Shown: positions 8,387 to 17,260, counted from the stretch's first letter. The stretch: 64,000 nt of DNA from CAVDHB01 sp963608705 (GCA_963608705.1 CAVDHB010000068.1:62001-126000), one strand, 5' to 3'. Numbers and translations are program-made. The notes: generated from the letters alone by a model not told the origin.

Positions 8387-10119
8387 AAAGTGTTGTCTGA
8401 GTCGGAGGTCGGCTTGATGTCTTCTATCTGTAGTTGGATTTCTCCTTTCTTGTGAGTGTTTTCTTCCACTGTATAGCAGATGTCAAACGAGTTCTTCGTC
8501 TTGATGTACCTCGCTTGTGAGCTTTGTCCGAAGGCGATACCGTTCATCACCACGCTGGAGTGGTTGTCCACCAGTTCCAGCTTGATGTGTTCCTGTTCAC
8601 GTCCCACGACTTTGCTGGTGCCGTAGTCATACACTTTCTTGGTGCAGAACAGCGGCTTGGGGTTTCCCGGCCCGAAGGGGCTGAAGCGTTTCAGCTCGTG
8701 GCACAGTTTCTTGGTGATATTCTTGAACTCTGTGACCGTTTCTATTTGTAGGGTCGGCTCTGTCTGACTTGGAAGAATGTGGGATGCCACGTATTCCTCG
8801 AACCGTTTGCGGAAGAGCGGTATCTGGTCTATCTTCAGGGAAAGCCCTACGGCGTGGGTGTGTCCTCCGAAGTTGATGAGCAAATCCTTGTTCTGTTCCA
8901 CGGCTTTGTACACGTTGAAGTCGGAGACAGACCGTGCCGAACCGATGGCCATGTCTCCAGAGCGTGTGAGGATGATGGTGGGAATGTTATAGATTTCTGT
9001 CAGCCGGGATGCCACAATGCCTACCACTCCCATCATCCAGTGTTCATCGTATAGCACAATCGAGTGGATTTCCTTGAGATTCTTGAGACCTTCCACGATG
9101 CGGTTGGCCTCCATGGTCATCTCTTTGTCCACGTTCTTGCGTATCTCGTTGTAGTGGTCAATCTTTTTAGCTTTCTCCCATGCGGTTTGATAGTCTTTTT
9201 CCACTAACAAGTCCACGGACTTTTTCCCTTCTCTCACTCTGCAAGAGGCGTTGATGCGGGGGCCTATCTTGAAGATGATGTCGTTCATGGTCATCTCCCG
9301 TCCTTCCAGCCCACAGACATTGATGATGGCTCTCAGTCCTGTGCTGGGATTGGTGTTGAGCCGTTTCAAGCCATAGTAGGCGAGTATCCGATTCTCTCCT
9401 GTTACTGGCACGATGTCCGCCGCGATGCTGACCGCACAGAGGTCAAGCAGCGGAATCAGCTGATTGAAGGGAATTCCGTTGTTCTGTGCGAACGCCTGCA
9501 TCAGTTTAAACCCCACGCCGCATCCTGACAGGTGGGTGTAAGGATAGGTATTGTCTTTCCTTTTGGTGTCCAGAATGGCATAGGCGGGAGGCATCGTCTC
9601 TTCCGGCACATGGTGGTCGCAGATGATGAAGTCGATGCCTTTTTCCTTGGCATAGCTTATCTCTTTCACCGCTTTGATGCCACAGTCCAGCACGATGATG
9701 AGTTTCACCCCCTGTGAGCAGGCATAGTCTATCCCTTCAAAGGAGATGCCATAGCCTTCCCCTTCCCGGTTGGGGATGTAGTATTCAATGTTGGAGTAGT
9801 ATTTCAGCAGAAACTTGTAGACTAATGTGACGGCGGTGCATCCGTCCACGTCATAGTCACCGTAGACCATGATTCGCTCTTTCCGTCCCAGTGCCTTGTT
9901 CAGCCGCTTGACAGCCTTGTCCATGTCGTTCATCAGGAAAGGGTCGTGCAGCTGGGAGAGCTGCGGACGGAAAAACCGATTGGCTTCACGCACAGTCTTT
10001 ATTCCACGGTGGACTAAAACATCGCCTAAAAGCGTGCTTATTTTCAATTCTTTGGCCAATCTTTCTCCCAACTCTTTCTCTTCCGGAGTGGGCAGATTGT
10101 AGTTCCATTTGTATATCAT
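8383..10119 (-). CDS. recJ: Single-stranded-DNA-specific 5'-3' exonuclease RecJ
   Basis: The 578-residue DHH-family nuclease degrades 5' single-stranded tails in recombination, mismatch repair and stalled-fork processing, often with a RecQ helicase. Metal-binding motifs are seen: MVYGDYDVDGCTA (motif I), VLDCGIKA and FIICDHHVPEE (DHH), plus the DHHA1-like GGHTHAVGLSL near residue 417. Length is normal. It is the first gene of a recJ-recQ pair overlapping by four bases. A possible -7 of TAACTTTA (10165-10158, one mismatch) lies upstream. Confidence 0.94.
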   Translation of the reverse strand: MIYKWNYNLPTPEEKELGERLAKELKISTLLGDVLVHRGIKTVREANRFFRPQLSQLHDPFLMNDMDKAVKRLNKALGRKERIMVYGDYDVDGCTAVTLVYKFLLKYYSNIEYYIPNREGEGYGISFEGIDYACSQGVKLIIVLDCGIKAVKEISYAKEKGIDFIICDHHVPEETMPPAYAILDTKRKDNTYPYTHLSGCGVGFKLMQAFAQNNGIPFNQLIPLLDLCAVSIAADIVPVTGENRILAYYGLKRLNTNPSTGLRAIINVCGLEGREMTMNDIIFKIGPRINASCRVREGKKSVDLLVEKDYQTAWEKAKKIDHYNEIRKNVDKEMTMEANRIVEGLKNLKEIHSIVLYDEHWMMGVVGIVASRLTEIYNIPTIILTRSGDMAIGSARSVSDFNVYKAVEQNKDLLINFGGHTHAVGLSLKIDQIPLFRKRFEEYVASHILPSQTEPTLQIETVTEFKNITKKLCHELKRFSPFGPGNPKPLFCTKKVYDYGTSKVVGREQEHIKLELVDNHSSVVMNGIAFGQSSQARYIKTKNSFDICYTVEENTHKKGEIQLQIEDIKPTSDSDNTL

Positions 10120-10252
10120 TGATGTATGTCATTTTTATTCTTGTGTATTTTGGCACGTAAAGTTAAGAAAAAAATGACGCATAGCGGAATCTTCGAGGAT
10201 ATTCTGTGATAATTTAACAGTCTTGCCTGGTAAGTCTAATCGTGTTTAATCC

Positions 10253-10284
10253 CTTGCGGCATTCTTCATTAAGCTGTATTTTTG
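10253..10284 (+). promoter_or_regulatory. Promoter of the tyrosine recombinase
   Basis: CTTG at 10253-10256, 20 bases, TATTTTTG at 10277-10284 (exact TAnnTTTG). This implies a long leader of about 170 bases before the ATG at 10465. The rest of 10120-10464 holds no credible gene; a 17-codon ORF at 10390-10443 is too short to call. Confidence 0.6.
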
Positions 10285-10464
10285 CATAAGAACTGGAAAG
10301 TTACTTACTACTATTCCTTGGCGCAGTAAAACCATATTCAATAAGCATGTGGAAAACATAAGTCTGATATTTCCCAGCAGTTCTGTTTTATGGATGATGC
10401 TGTGAAAATTCAAAATGGAAGGCTCCTTTGGATTGTGTCATAACCATAAAATATATTATTTAGA

Positions 10465-11676
10465 ATGGCTACTCTAAAAATCAAACTTCGTTCGTCTGCT
10501 ATACGGACGAAAGAGGGAACCTTGTATTTTCAAGTGACTCATCGTCGTATGGTAAGGCAGATTCCCACTCAATGCAAAGTCTATCCTACGGAATGGGACA
10601 GTGCCAACTCCGAAGTGGTCGTGCCTTCAGACACTCATGCGCAGAGACGTGATTTTCTTCTTTTGCAGAAAGAACTTATGCAAGAGAATGTCAGACGGTT
10701 AAAATGTCTCATTGAGACGCTGGAACGTACCGAAACAGATTATACCGCCGACAGGATTGTGGAACTTTACTTGACTACTGCGGAAGATGGAGGTTTTCTT
10801 TCCTTCTGCCGTGGCTTGATTGCCCAATTAAGGCAGATTGGAAAGGAACGTACCGCAGAGACCTATACAAATGCTTATCGTAGCTTCGTGCGCTTTGTGG
10901 GTACCGGAGGGGATATTTCCTTTGAAAACGTGGACTGTAAGTTGATGACTGCGTATGAAGTGTACCTGAAATCTATGGGAGTCTGTCTCAACAGTTCCTC
11001 TTTTTACATGAGAAACCTTCGTGCCATGTACAACCGTGCCGTTGACAGAGAACTTGTAGTACAGCGTTATCCGTTCAAGCATGTATATACAGGGGTGGAC
11101 AAGACGGTGAAACGGGCTGTGCCAATCAAGGTCATACGTCAAATCCGGGATTTGGACTTGGTATCAACCCCGTCCTTAGACTATGCAAGAGATATGTTCA
11201 TGTTCAGTTTCTACACTCGTGGAATGTCATTCGTGGATATGGCCTACTTGAAGAAGAGCGACTTGAAGAATGGAATCTTGTCATACCGGCGTCAAAAGAC
11301 CAACCAACAGTTGTTCATTAAATGGGAAAGACCAATGCAGGATATTATAGACAAATACGATATGGTGGAAAGTCCTTATCTGCTACCTATTATCCGTAAT
11401 GTGGAAAAGGATGTCAGAAGACAATATCGAAATGCGGAACAGTTGGTAAATAAAAAATTAAAGAAAATAGGGGTTCAATTAGGATTGAGTATTCCCCTGA
11501 CAACTTATGTCGCACGGCATGGATGGGCCAGTATTGCCAAAAGTAAGCATATTCCGATTTCTACTATCAGCGAAGCCATGGGGCATGATTCGGAGGCTAC
11601 CACACGGATTTATCTTGCGTCTTTAGATACCTCGTCAGTGGATAAGGCCAATAGCATTATCCTAAATTCCCTATAA
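10465..11676 (+). CDS. Tyrosine site-specific recombinase (likely promoter invertase of the capsule locus)
   Basis: The 403-residue phage-integrase-type enzyme has an arm-type N-terminus (1-90), a SAM-like core-binding domain (about 110-205) and a catalytic domain (about 220-395). Candidate active-site residues are Arg252 (YTRGMS), Arg351 (VARHGW), His374 (AMGHDS) and Tyr383 (RIYLAS). The first His of the HxxR box is replaced (YVAR). Such recombinases next to Bacteroidales capsule or surface-protein loci invert local promoters. Here a pair of 17-bp inverted repeats lies 151 bases downstream of the stop, just ahead of upxY. No att-like duplication or other mobile genes were seen, so an integrated element is less likely. 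Confidence 0.88.
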   Translation: MATLKIKLRSSAIRTKEGTLYFQVTHRRMVRQIPTQCKVYPTEWDSANSEVVVPSDTHAQRRDFLLLQKELMQENVRRLKCLIETLERTETDYTADRIVELYLTTAEDGGFLSFCRGLIAQLRQIGKERTAETYTNAYRSFVRFVGTGGDISFENVDCKLMTAYEVYLKSMGVCLNSSSFYMRNLRAMYNRAVDRELVVQRYPFKHVYTGVDKTVKRAVPIKVIRQIRDLDLVSTPSLDYARDMFMFSFYTRGMSFVDMAYLKKSDLKNGILSYRRQKTNQQLFIKWERPMQDIIDKYDMVESPYLLPIIRNVEKDVRRQYRNAEQLVNKKLKKIGVQLGLSIPLTTYVARHGWASIAKSKHIPISTISEAMGHDSEATTRIYLASLDTSSVDKANSIILNSL

Positions 11677-11690
11677 AAAGCACAATTATA

Positions 11691-11730
11691 CCATAAACTG
11701 TATGACTTCTCTTATTCGTACAGTTTGTGG
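11691..11730 (+). terminator. Hairpin after the recombinase gene
   Basis: CCATAAACTGTA (11691-11702) pairs with TACAGTTTGTGG (11719-11730), 12 bp with one G-T wobble and a 16-base loop, starting 15 bases after the stop. No strong T-run follows, so termination is likely but unproven. It would insulate upxY from the recombinase transcript. Confidence 0.45.
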
Positions 11731-11807
11731 CTATCCTGCTATACGACTTCATGGAAATAAAACAGATGGACAAACCCTCGCCACCTTTTCTATTAAGGAA
11801 ATCACTA

Positions 11808-11844
11808 TCTTTCTTACTAAGAAAGTATCTCTTACTAAGAAAGA
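11808..11844. repeat. Left inverted repeat (tandem half-copies) of the putative invertible segment
   Basis: TCTCTTACTAAGAAAGA at 11828-11844 is the exact reverse complement of 12001-12017. A second, near-palindromic copy, TCTTTCTTACTAAGAAAG, lies immediately upstream at 11808-11825 and shares 13 bases (CTTACTAAGAAAG) with it. Two alternative left crossover sites may therefore exist. Confidence 0.8.
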
Positions 11845-12000
11845 CATTGAATGGCACAAATGTAAGGTAAAATTATGAATTGATGCTATTTTATGGTGAA
11901 AAAGATTCTTGTTTTAACTCTCTTTAACACTTGTTGATTAGCGGCTATATTATTATATTTATGTATTGTATTGAAAATTAGTAGTATATGAAAGTCGACA
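11845..12000. promoter_or_regulatory. Putative 156-bp invertible promoter segment
   Basis: The AT-rich segment is bounded by the 17-bp inverted repeats and lies between the recombinase gene and upxY, as in phase-variable capsule loci of Bacteroidales. It carries one exact -7 element, TACATTTG, on the minus strand at 11864-11857, facing away from upxY. No exact TAnnTTTG faces upxY; the closest plus-strand matches are imperfect, for example TATTTATG. As drawn the locus looks OFF. Inversion would put this -7 at about 11981-11988, with transcription starting near the right repeat and a leader of about 145 bases. Confidence 0.7.
11857..11864 (-). promoter_or_regulatory. -7 element inside the invertible segment, pointing away from upxY
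   Basis: The plus strand reads CAAATGTA, so the minus strand has TACATTTG, an exact TAnnTTTG. No clear TTTG is found 19-21 bases upstream of it; the -33 box is often weak in this phylum. Confidence 0.5.
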
Positions 12001-12017
12001 TCTTTCTTAGTAAGAGA
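12001..12017. repeat. Right inverted repeat of the putative invertible segment
   Basis: TCTTTCTTAGTAAGAGA, the exact reverse complement of 11828-11844. Homology stops directly on both sides, as expected for a recombinase crossover site rather than a long repeat. Confidence 0.8.
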
Positions 12018-12049
12018 CATACCGTTCAAATAAAAAATAAAAGGTTAAT

Positions 12050-12142
12050 ATGGATGCATTTATTAACTTCATACAGACTAAAAAAAAGGTCATGCGAGGG
12101 TTACACAGTAATCGTGCAGACCACAGACATAATTTAGCTTAA
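12050..12142 (+). CDS. 30-codon upstream ORF abutting and in frame with upxY
   Basis: ATG at 12050 opens 30 codons (MDAFINFIQTKKK...HRHNLA) ending with TAA at 12140-12142. The next codon, in the same frame, is the GTG start of upxY. It could be a leader peptide that couples translation to upxY, or an N-terminal extension of UpxY cut off by a nonsense change. An A8 tract lies at 12080-12087. No homologue is recognised. Confidence 0.4.
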   Translation: MDAFINFIQTKKKVMRGLHSNRADHRHNLA

Positions 12143-13207
12143 GTGCCGATGTCACTGTATAGTTCCGGAACTTATGCTAATACCGATGGAGGTAAAATTG
12201 TAACGAATCAACAAGCGGAGTTGGCTTCGGAAGTAGAAGTGCGTCCAGACTCTCAGGGGGATTCTTGGTGTTATCTGTTTATCCACCATACGAAAGTGGA
12301 GGTTGTCTCCACCGAATTGCGGCATCAATTCAAGGTGTTCGTGCATAAAACTATTGTGTATGTCCGTAAAAGCCGGAAAATAAAGAAAGAGGAGCATCCT
12401 TCCATTTCAGGATTACTGTTTATTCAGGGAGACAGTCATAAAATTCAGATGTTTCTCAATGAGCGTTTCCCTAATTTGCATCTGGTAAGGGATTGTAGCA
12501 CAGGAAACACTGCCATTATAAAAGATAAGGAAATGCGACCTTTCATTTATATGACACAAGCCGATTCGACTCGTATCCGTTTCATGCTCCATACCATTGA
12601 CTATTATGCCCAGGGTAATCCGTTGATTCGGATCACTTCAGGACCCTTGGCAGGGCTTGAAGGCTATAGGATACGCATATCGAGGGATAAATGTCTTGTC
12701 ACTTCTATCGGTGGAATGAGCGTAGCCATTGGGGGCATCCATAAAGAAAGTTTTGAGAACTTGGACGAGTATGTGAAGCTGCGCAGAGAAGCTTTGCGTG
12801 AGTCACAGCAATCCTCGAATGCCATGCTTTCCCCTCTACAGACAGACATAGACCGTTGTTTTTACTATCCTCAAAACCAATTGGATGTCATGGCGATAGC
12901 CAATGCGCTTACACCATGGGTGGCGAAAGTGGAAGACTCTTTCAAGCATAAACTTTTTGATACGGCGGCAGAAATCGCTTTATTCACTTTGGAGGAAATC
13001 GGAATATACTTCCGTTCGATGTACGGCGAAAAATCCCGTCGGGATTATCAAGCGATTAACTCGGTATGCGGTGAGCTTGTACGTGTGATGGAGAAGGTGG
13101 TGGGGAGTGAGGATGTATCCACCGATTTGAAAGAAGTCGCGCAGTCGTGCATGGAGTCCCTATCCATTCGGTTTCCCTATCTGTTCTCTTTGAAAGAATT
13201 TATTTGA
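12143..13207 (+). CDS. upxY: UpxY-type NusG-like transcription antiterminator
   Basis: UpxY proteins are specialised NusG paralogues that board RNA polymerase at their own capsule operon and prevent early termination. Residues about 41-150 form the NGN domain (WCYLFIHHTKVE at 42-53, SGLLFIQG at 89-96) and about 162-198 the KOW region (ITSGPLAGLEGYRIRI). Residues about 205-354 are an extra helical tail that I cannot assign; B. fragilis UpxY is only about 175 residues. The start is GTG at 12143 or ATG at 12149; there is no good ribosome binding site. It is the first gene of the capsule operon, 13 bases before the wza-like gene, and no separate upxZ follows. Confidence 0.85.
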   Translation: MPMSLYSSGTYANTDGGKIVTNQQAELASEVEVRPDSQGDSWCYLFIHHTKVEVVSTELRHQFKVFVHKTIVYVRKSRKIKKEEHPSISGLLFIQGDSHKIQMFLNERFPNLHLVRDCSTGNTAIIKDKEMRPFIYMTQADSTRIRFMLHTIDYYAQGNPLIRITSGPLAGLEGYRIRISRDKCLVTSIGGMSVAIGGIHKESFENLDEYVKLRREALRESQQSSNAMLSPLQTDIDRCFYYPQNQLDVMAIANALTPWVAKVEDSFKHKLFDTAAEIALFTLEEIGIYFRSMYGEKSRRDYQAINSVCGELVRVMEKVVGSEDVSTDLKEVAQSCMESLSIRFPYLFSLKEFI

Positions 13208-13220
13208 TAAATCAACAAAT

Positions 13221-14012
13221 ATGATAAAATATACCAGTATCGCATGGGTAAGTTTGATACTTACCTGCTTATTATTTTCGTGCAGTCCTGCCAAACAGGT
13301 CACTTATTTGCAAGATATACAGCCCAATGTAACCATGGCCTTGCAAGAGTACAAAGATATCAAATTGCAATCGGGAGATAAAATCAGTATCATCGTACAT
13401 AGTCGGGACAATGAATTGGTGCAGATGTTCAATCTTGCCAATAATACGAATGGAGGTACTTTAGGTTCTTACAATAGTAATTCTTCACTTTATACGGTGG
13501 ATGAATCCGGTAAAATAGACATGCCGGTATTGGGATTGATCACAGCCAATGGCCTTACACGAATGGAACTGGCGAACCTGATAAAATACCGGCTGCTCTC
13601 CAGCAAACTGGTTCGTGACCCGGTGGTGACGGTGGAATATGCCAATCTGGGTTATTCCGTGATGGGGGAGGTCAAGGCCCCTGGCAGAAAGGAAATAGAC
13701 CGTGACAGGATAACCTTGTTGGAGGGGTTGGCGCAGGCAGGCGATCTCACGATACAAGGACGCAGGGACAACATCCTCGTGCTACGCACGGTGGATGGGA
13801 AGCAGACCCCTTACAGAGTAGACCTGACTCAGACCGGCAGCCTGTATTCCTCTCCTGTGTACTATCTCCAGCAGAATGACGTGATTTATGTGGAGCCTAC
13901 GGGCGTGAAGGCTAATGAGTCCAAGCTCAACGCCAATACCACCCGTACACCCGCCTTTTGGATTTCTACCGCTTCATTTCTTATGACGCTGATTTTATTC
14001 CTCACAAAATAA
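13221..14012 (+). CDS. Wza-like outer-membrane polysaccharide export lipoprotein
   Basis: The 263-residue protein belongs to the BexD/CtrA/Wza group that forms the outer-membrane exit for capsular polysaccharide. A lipoprotein signal ends in the lipobox LFSC (Cys21). A poly-export domain covers about 45-125 and an SLBB domain about 130-205 (LGYSVMGEVKAPGRK). The last 20 residues form a hydrophobic helix (WISTASFLMTLILFL). It precedes the wzc-like gene by 12 bases. Confidence 0.9.
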   Translation: MIKYTSIAWVSLILTCLLFSCSPAKQVTYLQDIQPNVTMALQEYKDIKLQSGDKISIIVHSRDNELVQMFNLANNTNGGTLGSYNSNSSLYTVDESGKIDMPVLGLITANGLTRMELANLIKYRLLSSKLVRDPVVTVEYANLGYSVMGEVKAPGRKEIDRDRITLLEGLAQAGDLTIQGRRDNILVLRTVDGKQTPYRVDLTQTGSLYSSPVYYLQQNDVIYVEPTGVKANESKLNANTTRTPAFWISTASFLMTLILFLTK

Positions 14013-14024
14013 ACCTGTTTGCAG

Positions 14025-16415
14025 ATGGAAAGAAACAATAAAGACAACTCCCATATAACACGCAGACAATCGAATGAGAGTGTGGTCAAGGTGCGTGATT
14101 TGTTTTTTCTCGCACTTCAACATTGGTATTGGTTTGTATTTTCGCTTCTTGTAACCATTGGATGTGCCATATTCTATCTATTGGTGACTCCGAAAGTACA
14201 TACGTGTACCGCTTCCATGTTGATTAAATCTGATGAGAATAAGGCTGATGCTGAAGAGCAATTACAAGCATTGGGTCTTAATCAGACCTCTTCTAATATG
14301 ACGAATGAGATATTGTCTTTGAATACGATCGAAATTGCATCTGAAATTGTACGGCGCCTTCATCTGGAAACCGACTATAAGTATGATGGCACTTTTCATA
14401 AAGAAGAGGCATACGGTACCAATTTGCCAGTGAATGTGCTGTGTGAAGGAATAAATGACGATGAAACATTGTCATTGCATCTGTCATTGGCGGCCAGTGG
14501 GAAGGTGACCCTCAGTGATATCAAGCGTAATGGCGAGGCTGTATCCGAAAGCTATACACTTAATATGGGTGGCTGCATAGAGAATACGGAAATCGGGAAA
14601 ATAACCGTATTGCCTTCGCCCTATTATAAGAAAGGTGAAGAGGATGAGATAGACGTGACACGTGCTGATATCAATGCTACCATTGCATCAGTGCAAGGCA
14701 AGATTTCCGCTTCACTTCGTGACGAAAATTCCACTATTATCGATATTAAATATAAGGATGTCTCTTTGGAACGGGCAAAGGATGTGCTCAACACCCTTGT
14801 AGCAGTGTATAACGAGAACTGGGTGAAAGACCGAAACCGAATATCTGTCAGTACCAGTGAGTTCATTAGAGACCGTCTGGGAGTAATAGAAAAGGAACTT
14901 GGCAGTGTGGATAAAAATATTGCCAATTACAAGTCAAACCATCTGATTCCAGATGTGCAGACTGCCGGAGCAGAAGCCATGTCACAAGCTTCGGCGGCAG
15001 ACCAACAGTCACGTTCGATTGCCAGCCAGCTTTATATGGCTCAGTATATCAGAAGCTATTTGATGGACAATCGGCATACAAACCAGTTGCTTCCATCGAA
15101 CTCCGGAATCAATAACTCCAGCATTGAGCAACAAATTGGTGAATATAATGAAACGGTGTTGAAACGTAACAAGCACTTGTCCATATCATCGGCACAAAAC
15201 CCCTTGGTAATAGACTTGGATGAAAACCTGAAAGTCATGCGCCGTGCCATCATCCACTCCTTGAACAATGAAGTGACCATGTTGCAGGCACAGCAGCGTA
15301 CTACTCAGAATAGTCAGAATAAAGCGACTGCAAAGATATCCGCTAACCCTAAACAGGCACAATATCTACTGTCCGTGGAACGACAACAAAAGGTGAAGGA
15401 GTCATTGTATCTGTTTTTATTGCAGAAGCGTGAGGAAAACGAGTTGTCGCAAGCCTTCACGGCTTATAACACCCGCCTCATTGAGCCTCCCCATGAGGGA
15501 GGTGGATCCGTCCAGCCTGTCAGCACTAATATCCTGCTCATGGCTTTCAGTCTGGGATTGCTTATACCTGGGGGTATTCTCTTTCTCAAAGAGAGCTTAA
15601 ACACCACAGTACGTGGCCGAAAGGACTTGGAACAATTGAAAGTTCCTTTTGCAGGAGAAGTGCCTCAATCCGAGGGGACAGGCAAGAAGCTAAGCAAGAG
15701 AAAAGGTGCAAAATTTCCCTATACCCTGTTGGTGGAGTCGGAAAACAAGAACACCATCAACGAGGCGTTCCGTGTGGTGCGCACCAACCTGGAGTTTATG
15801 CTTGGATTCGATGGTAAAGGACATGTCATCATGCTCACCTCCATGAATCCCAACAGTGGCAAGACCTTCACCACGTCCAACCTCGCCACAGCCTTCGGCA
15901 TCAAGGGCAAGAAAGTCATCGCTATTGACCTCGACCTGCGTAAAGGTTCCCTGTCTCAATATGTCGACAAACCACACCATGGCATCTCCAACTATCTCAG
16001 TGGCCAAGAGGCAGACTATAAGCCTTTGGTTCGCCAGCTGGGTTGCATCGACCTCCTGCCCTGCGGCACCATCCCACCCAACCCCACCGAGTTGCTGTTC
16101 TCTCCCCGCTTCGAAAGTCTCCTCTCTGAATTGCGCACGCAGTATGATTATATCTTCATCGACTGTCCGCCCATCGAGATGGTGGCCGATGCTTCCATCA
16201 TCAACCGCCATGTAGACCTCACTCTCTTCATCATCCGTGCCCAACGCTTCGACCGAAGCATGCTGCCCGAGATAGAAGAATGGTATGAGAACCGGAAGTA
16301 CAAGAACCTAGCCATATTGCTGAATGGCACCACCGACGAGTTGGGCAAGTATGGGTATCACCGCTATGGCTATCGGTATGGGTACTATAAATATGGTGAA
16401 AAGGCTGAGTCATGA
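14025..16415 (+). CDS. wzc: Wzc-like chain-length regulator / tyrosine autokinase
   Basis: The 796-residue inner-membrane protein controls chain length and couples synthesis to the Wza channel. A Wzz domain is flanked by membrane helices near residues 33-53 and 505-525, with a coiled-coil periplasmic middle. The cytoplasmic BY-kinase has Walker A (NPNSGKTFTTSN, about 607-618), Walker A' (VIAIDLDLRKGS) and Walker B (YIFIDCPP). The tail is a tyrosine cluster (YGYHRYGYRYGYYKYG) for autophosphorylation. I chose the ATG at 14025 over an in-frame TTG at 14019. From about 15700 on, the sequence becomes visibly richer in G+C than the first two thirds. The stop overlaps wzm by four bases. Confidence 0.93.
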   Translation: MERNNKDNSHITRRQSNESVVKVRDLFFLALQHWYWFVFSLLVTIGCAIFYLLVTPKVHTCTASMLIKSDENKADAEEQLQALGLNQTSSNMTNEILSLNTIEIASEIVRRLHLETDYKYDGTFHKEEAYGTNLPVNVLCEGINDDETLSLHLSLAASGKVTLSDIKRNGEAVSESYTLNMGGCIENTEIGKITVLPSPYYKKGEEDEIDVTRADINATIASVQGKISASLRDENSTIIDIKYKDVSLERAKDVLNTLVAVYNENWVKDRNRISVSTSEFIRDRLGVIEKELGSVDKNIANYKSNHLIPDVQTAGAEAMSQASAADQQSRSIASQLYMAQYIRSYLMDNRHTNQLLPSNSGINNSSIEQQIGEYNETVLKRNKHLSISSAQNPLVIDLDENLKVMRRAIIHSLNNEVTMLQAQQRTTQNSQNKATAKISANPKQAQYLLSVERQQKVKESLYLFLLQKREENELSQAFTAYNTRLIEPPHEGGGSVQPVSTNILLMAFSLGLLIPGGILFLKESLNTTVRGRKDLEQLKVPFAGEVPQSEGTGKKLSKRKGAKFPYTLLVESENKNTINEAFRVVRTNLEFMLGFDGKGHVIMLTSMNPNSGKTFTTSNLATAFGIKGKKVIAIDLDLRKGSLSQYVDKPHHGISNYLSGQEADYKPLVRQLGCIDLLPCGTIPPNPTELLFSPRFESLLSELRTQYDYIFIDCPPIEMVADASIINRHVDLTLFIIRAQRFDRSMLPEIEEWYENRKYKNLAILLNGTTDELGKYGYHRYGYRYGYYKYGEKAES

Positions 16416-17260
16416 CAAACGAACCGCATTGGGACACCATCATCAAGCCTAAGAACAAATGGCTTGACATCGACCTAAAGAGTCTGTGGAAATACCGCGA
16501 CCTGTATGTCATGTACGTGAAGCGCGACATCATCACGGTCTACAAGCAAACCATCCTAGGGCCGCTTTGGTTTCTGATACAACCAATGCTGACCACCATC
16601 ATGTATATGTTCGTCTTCGGTGGACTGGCAGGCATATCCACCGATGGTGTGCCACAACCTCTGTTTTATATGTCGGGCATCCTGCTATGGAACTATTTCA
16701 ACTCCGTCTTCATGGAGACCTCAACCGTGTTCACAAAGAATGCCGCCGTCTTTGGGAAGGTCTACTTCCCTAGACTGGTTGTGCCGCTCTCCACGGCCAC
16801 GTCCAATCTGATTAAGCTTGGCATACAGCTGTTCCTGTTCATGGCGATATATGTTTATTTCTGCATCAAGGGAACACCCTTGTCGCTCAACTGGTCATTG
16901 CTGCTGTTTCCATTTCTCATTCTATTGTTGGCCTTGCATTCCATGTCGTGGGGATTAATTGTTTCTGCGCTTACCACCAAGTATCGTGACCTCACACTGT
17001 TGGTGACGTTCGGCATACAACTCTTCATGTATGCCACTCCCATCATCTATCCGCTCAGTGCGGCTCCAGGGAAATATAAAGCATTATTGCACCTCAATCC
17101 GCTCACTCCGATATTCGAAACATTTCGGCATGGCTGTTTAGGTTGTGGGACTCTCGACTGGGGAGGTCTGCTCTACAGCGCACTGTTCATGGCTGCCACC
17201 TTGTTCTTGGCTGTCATCATCTTCACCAGAGTGGAACGTAACTTTATGGATACCGTATAA
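16412..17260 (+). CDS. wzm: Polysaccharide ABC exporter, permease subunit
   Basis: The 282-residue ABC-2-type permease has about six membrane helices and an amphipathic N-terminus (WKYRDLYVMYVKRDIITVYKQTILGPLWFLIQP), as in Wzm/KpsM/TagG families. With Wzt it moves a lipid-linked glycan across the inner membrane. It starts at the ATG overlapping the wzc stop (ATGA). Codon use is C-rich like the wzc kinase part and the front half of wzt. Confidence 0.92.
   Translation: MTNEPHWDTIIKPKNKWLDIDLKSLWKYRDLYVMYVKRDIITVYKQTILGPLWFLIQPMLTTIMYMFVFGGLAGISTDGVPQPLFYMSGILLWNYFNSVFMETSTVFTKNAAVFGKVYFPRLVVPLSTATSNLIKLGIQLFLFMAIYVYFCIKGTPLSLNWSLLLFPFLILLLALHSMSWGLIVSALTTKYRDLTLLVTFGIQLFMYATPIIYPLSAAPGKYKALLHLNPLTPIFETFRHGCLGCGTLDWGGLLYSALFMAATLFLAVIIFTRVERNFMDTV

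Noticed and set aside
10300..10325. Weak resemblance of TTACTTACTACTATTCC to the capsule inverted repeat
   Set aside because: Only a partial match and no partner copy in inverted order nearby.
10390..10443. 17-codon ORF ahead of the recombinase gene
   Set aside because: No conserved signal beyond position; cannot be separated from chance.
10465..11676. Recombinase as evidence of an integrated conjugative element or prophage
   Set aside because: No mobilisation, phage or att-like features nearby; the inverted repeats fit a local promoter inversion role better.
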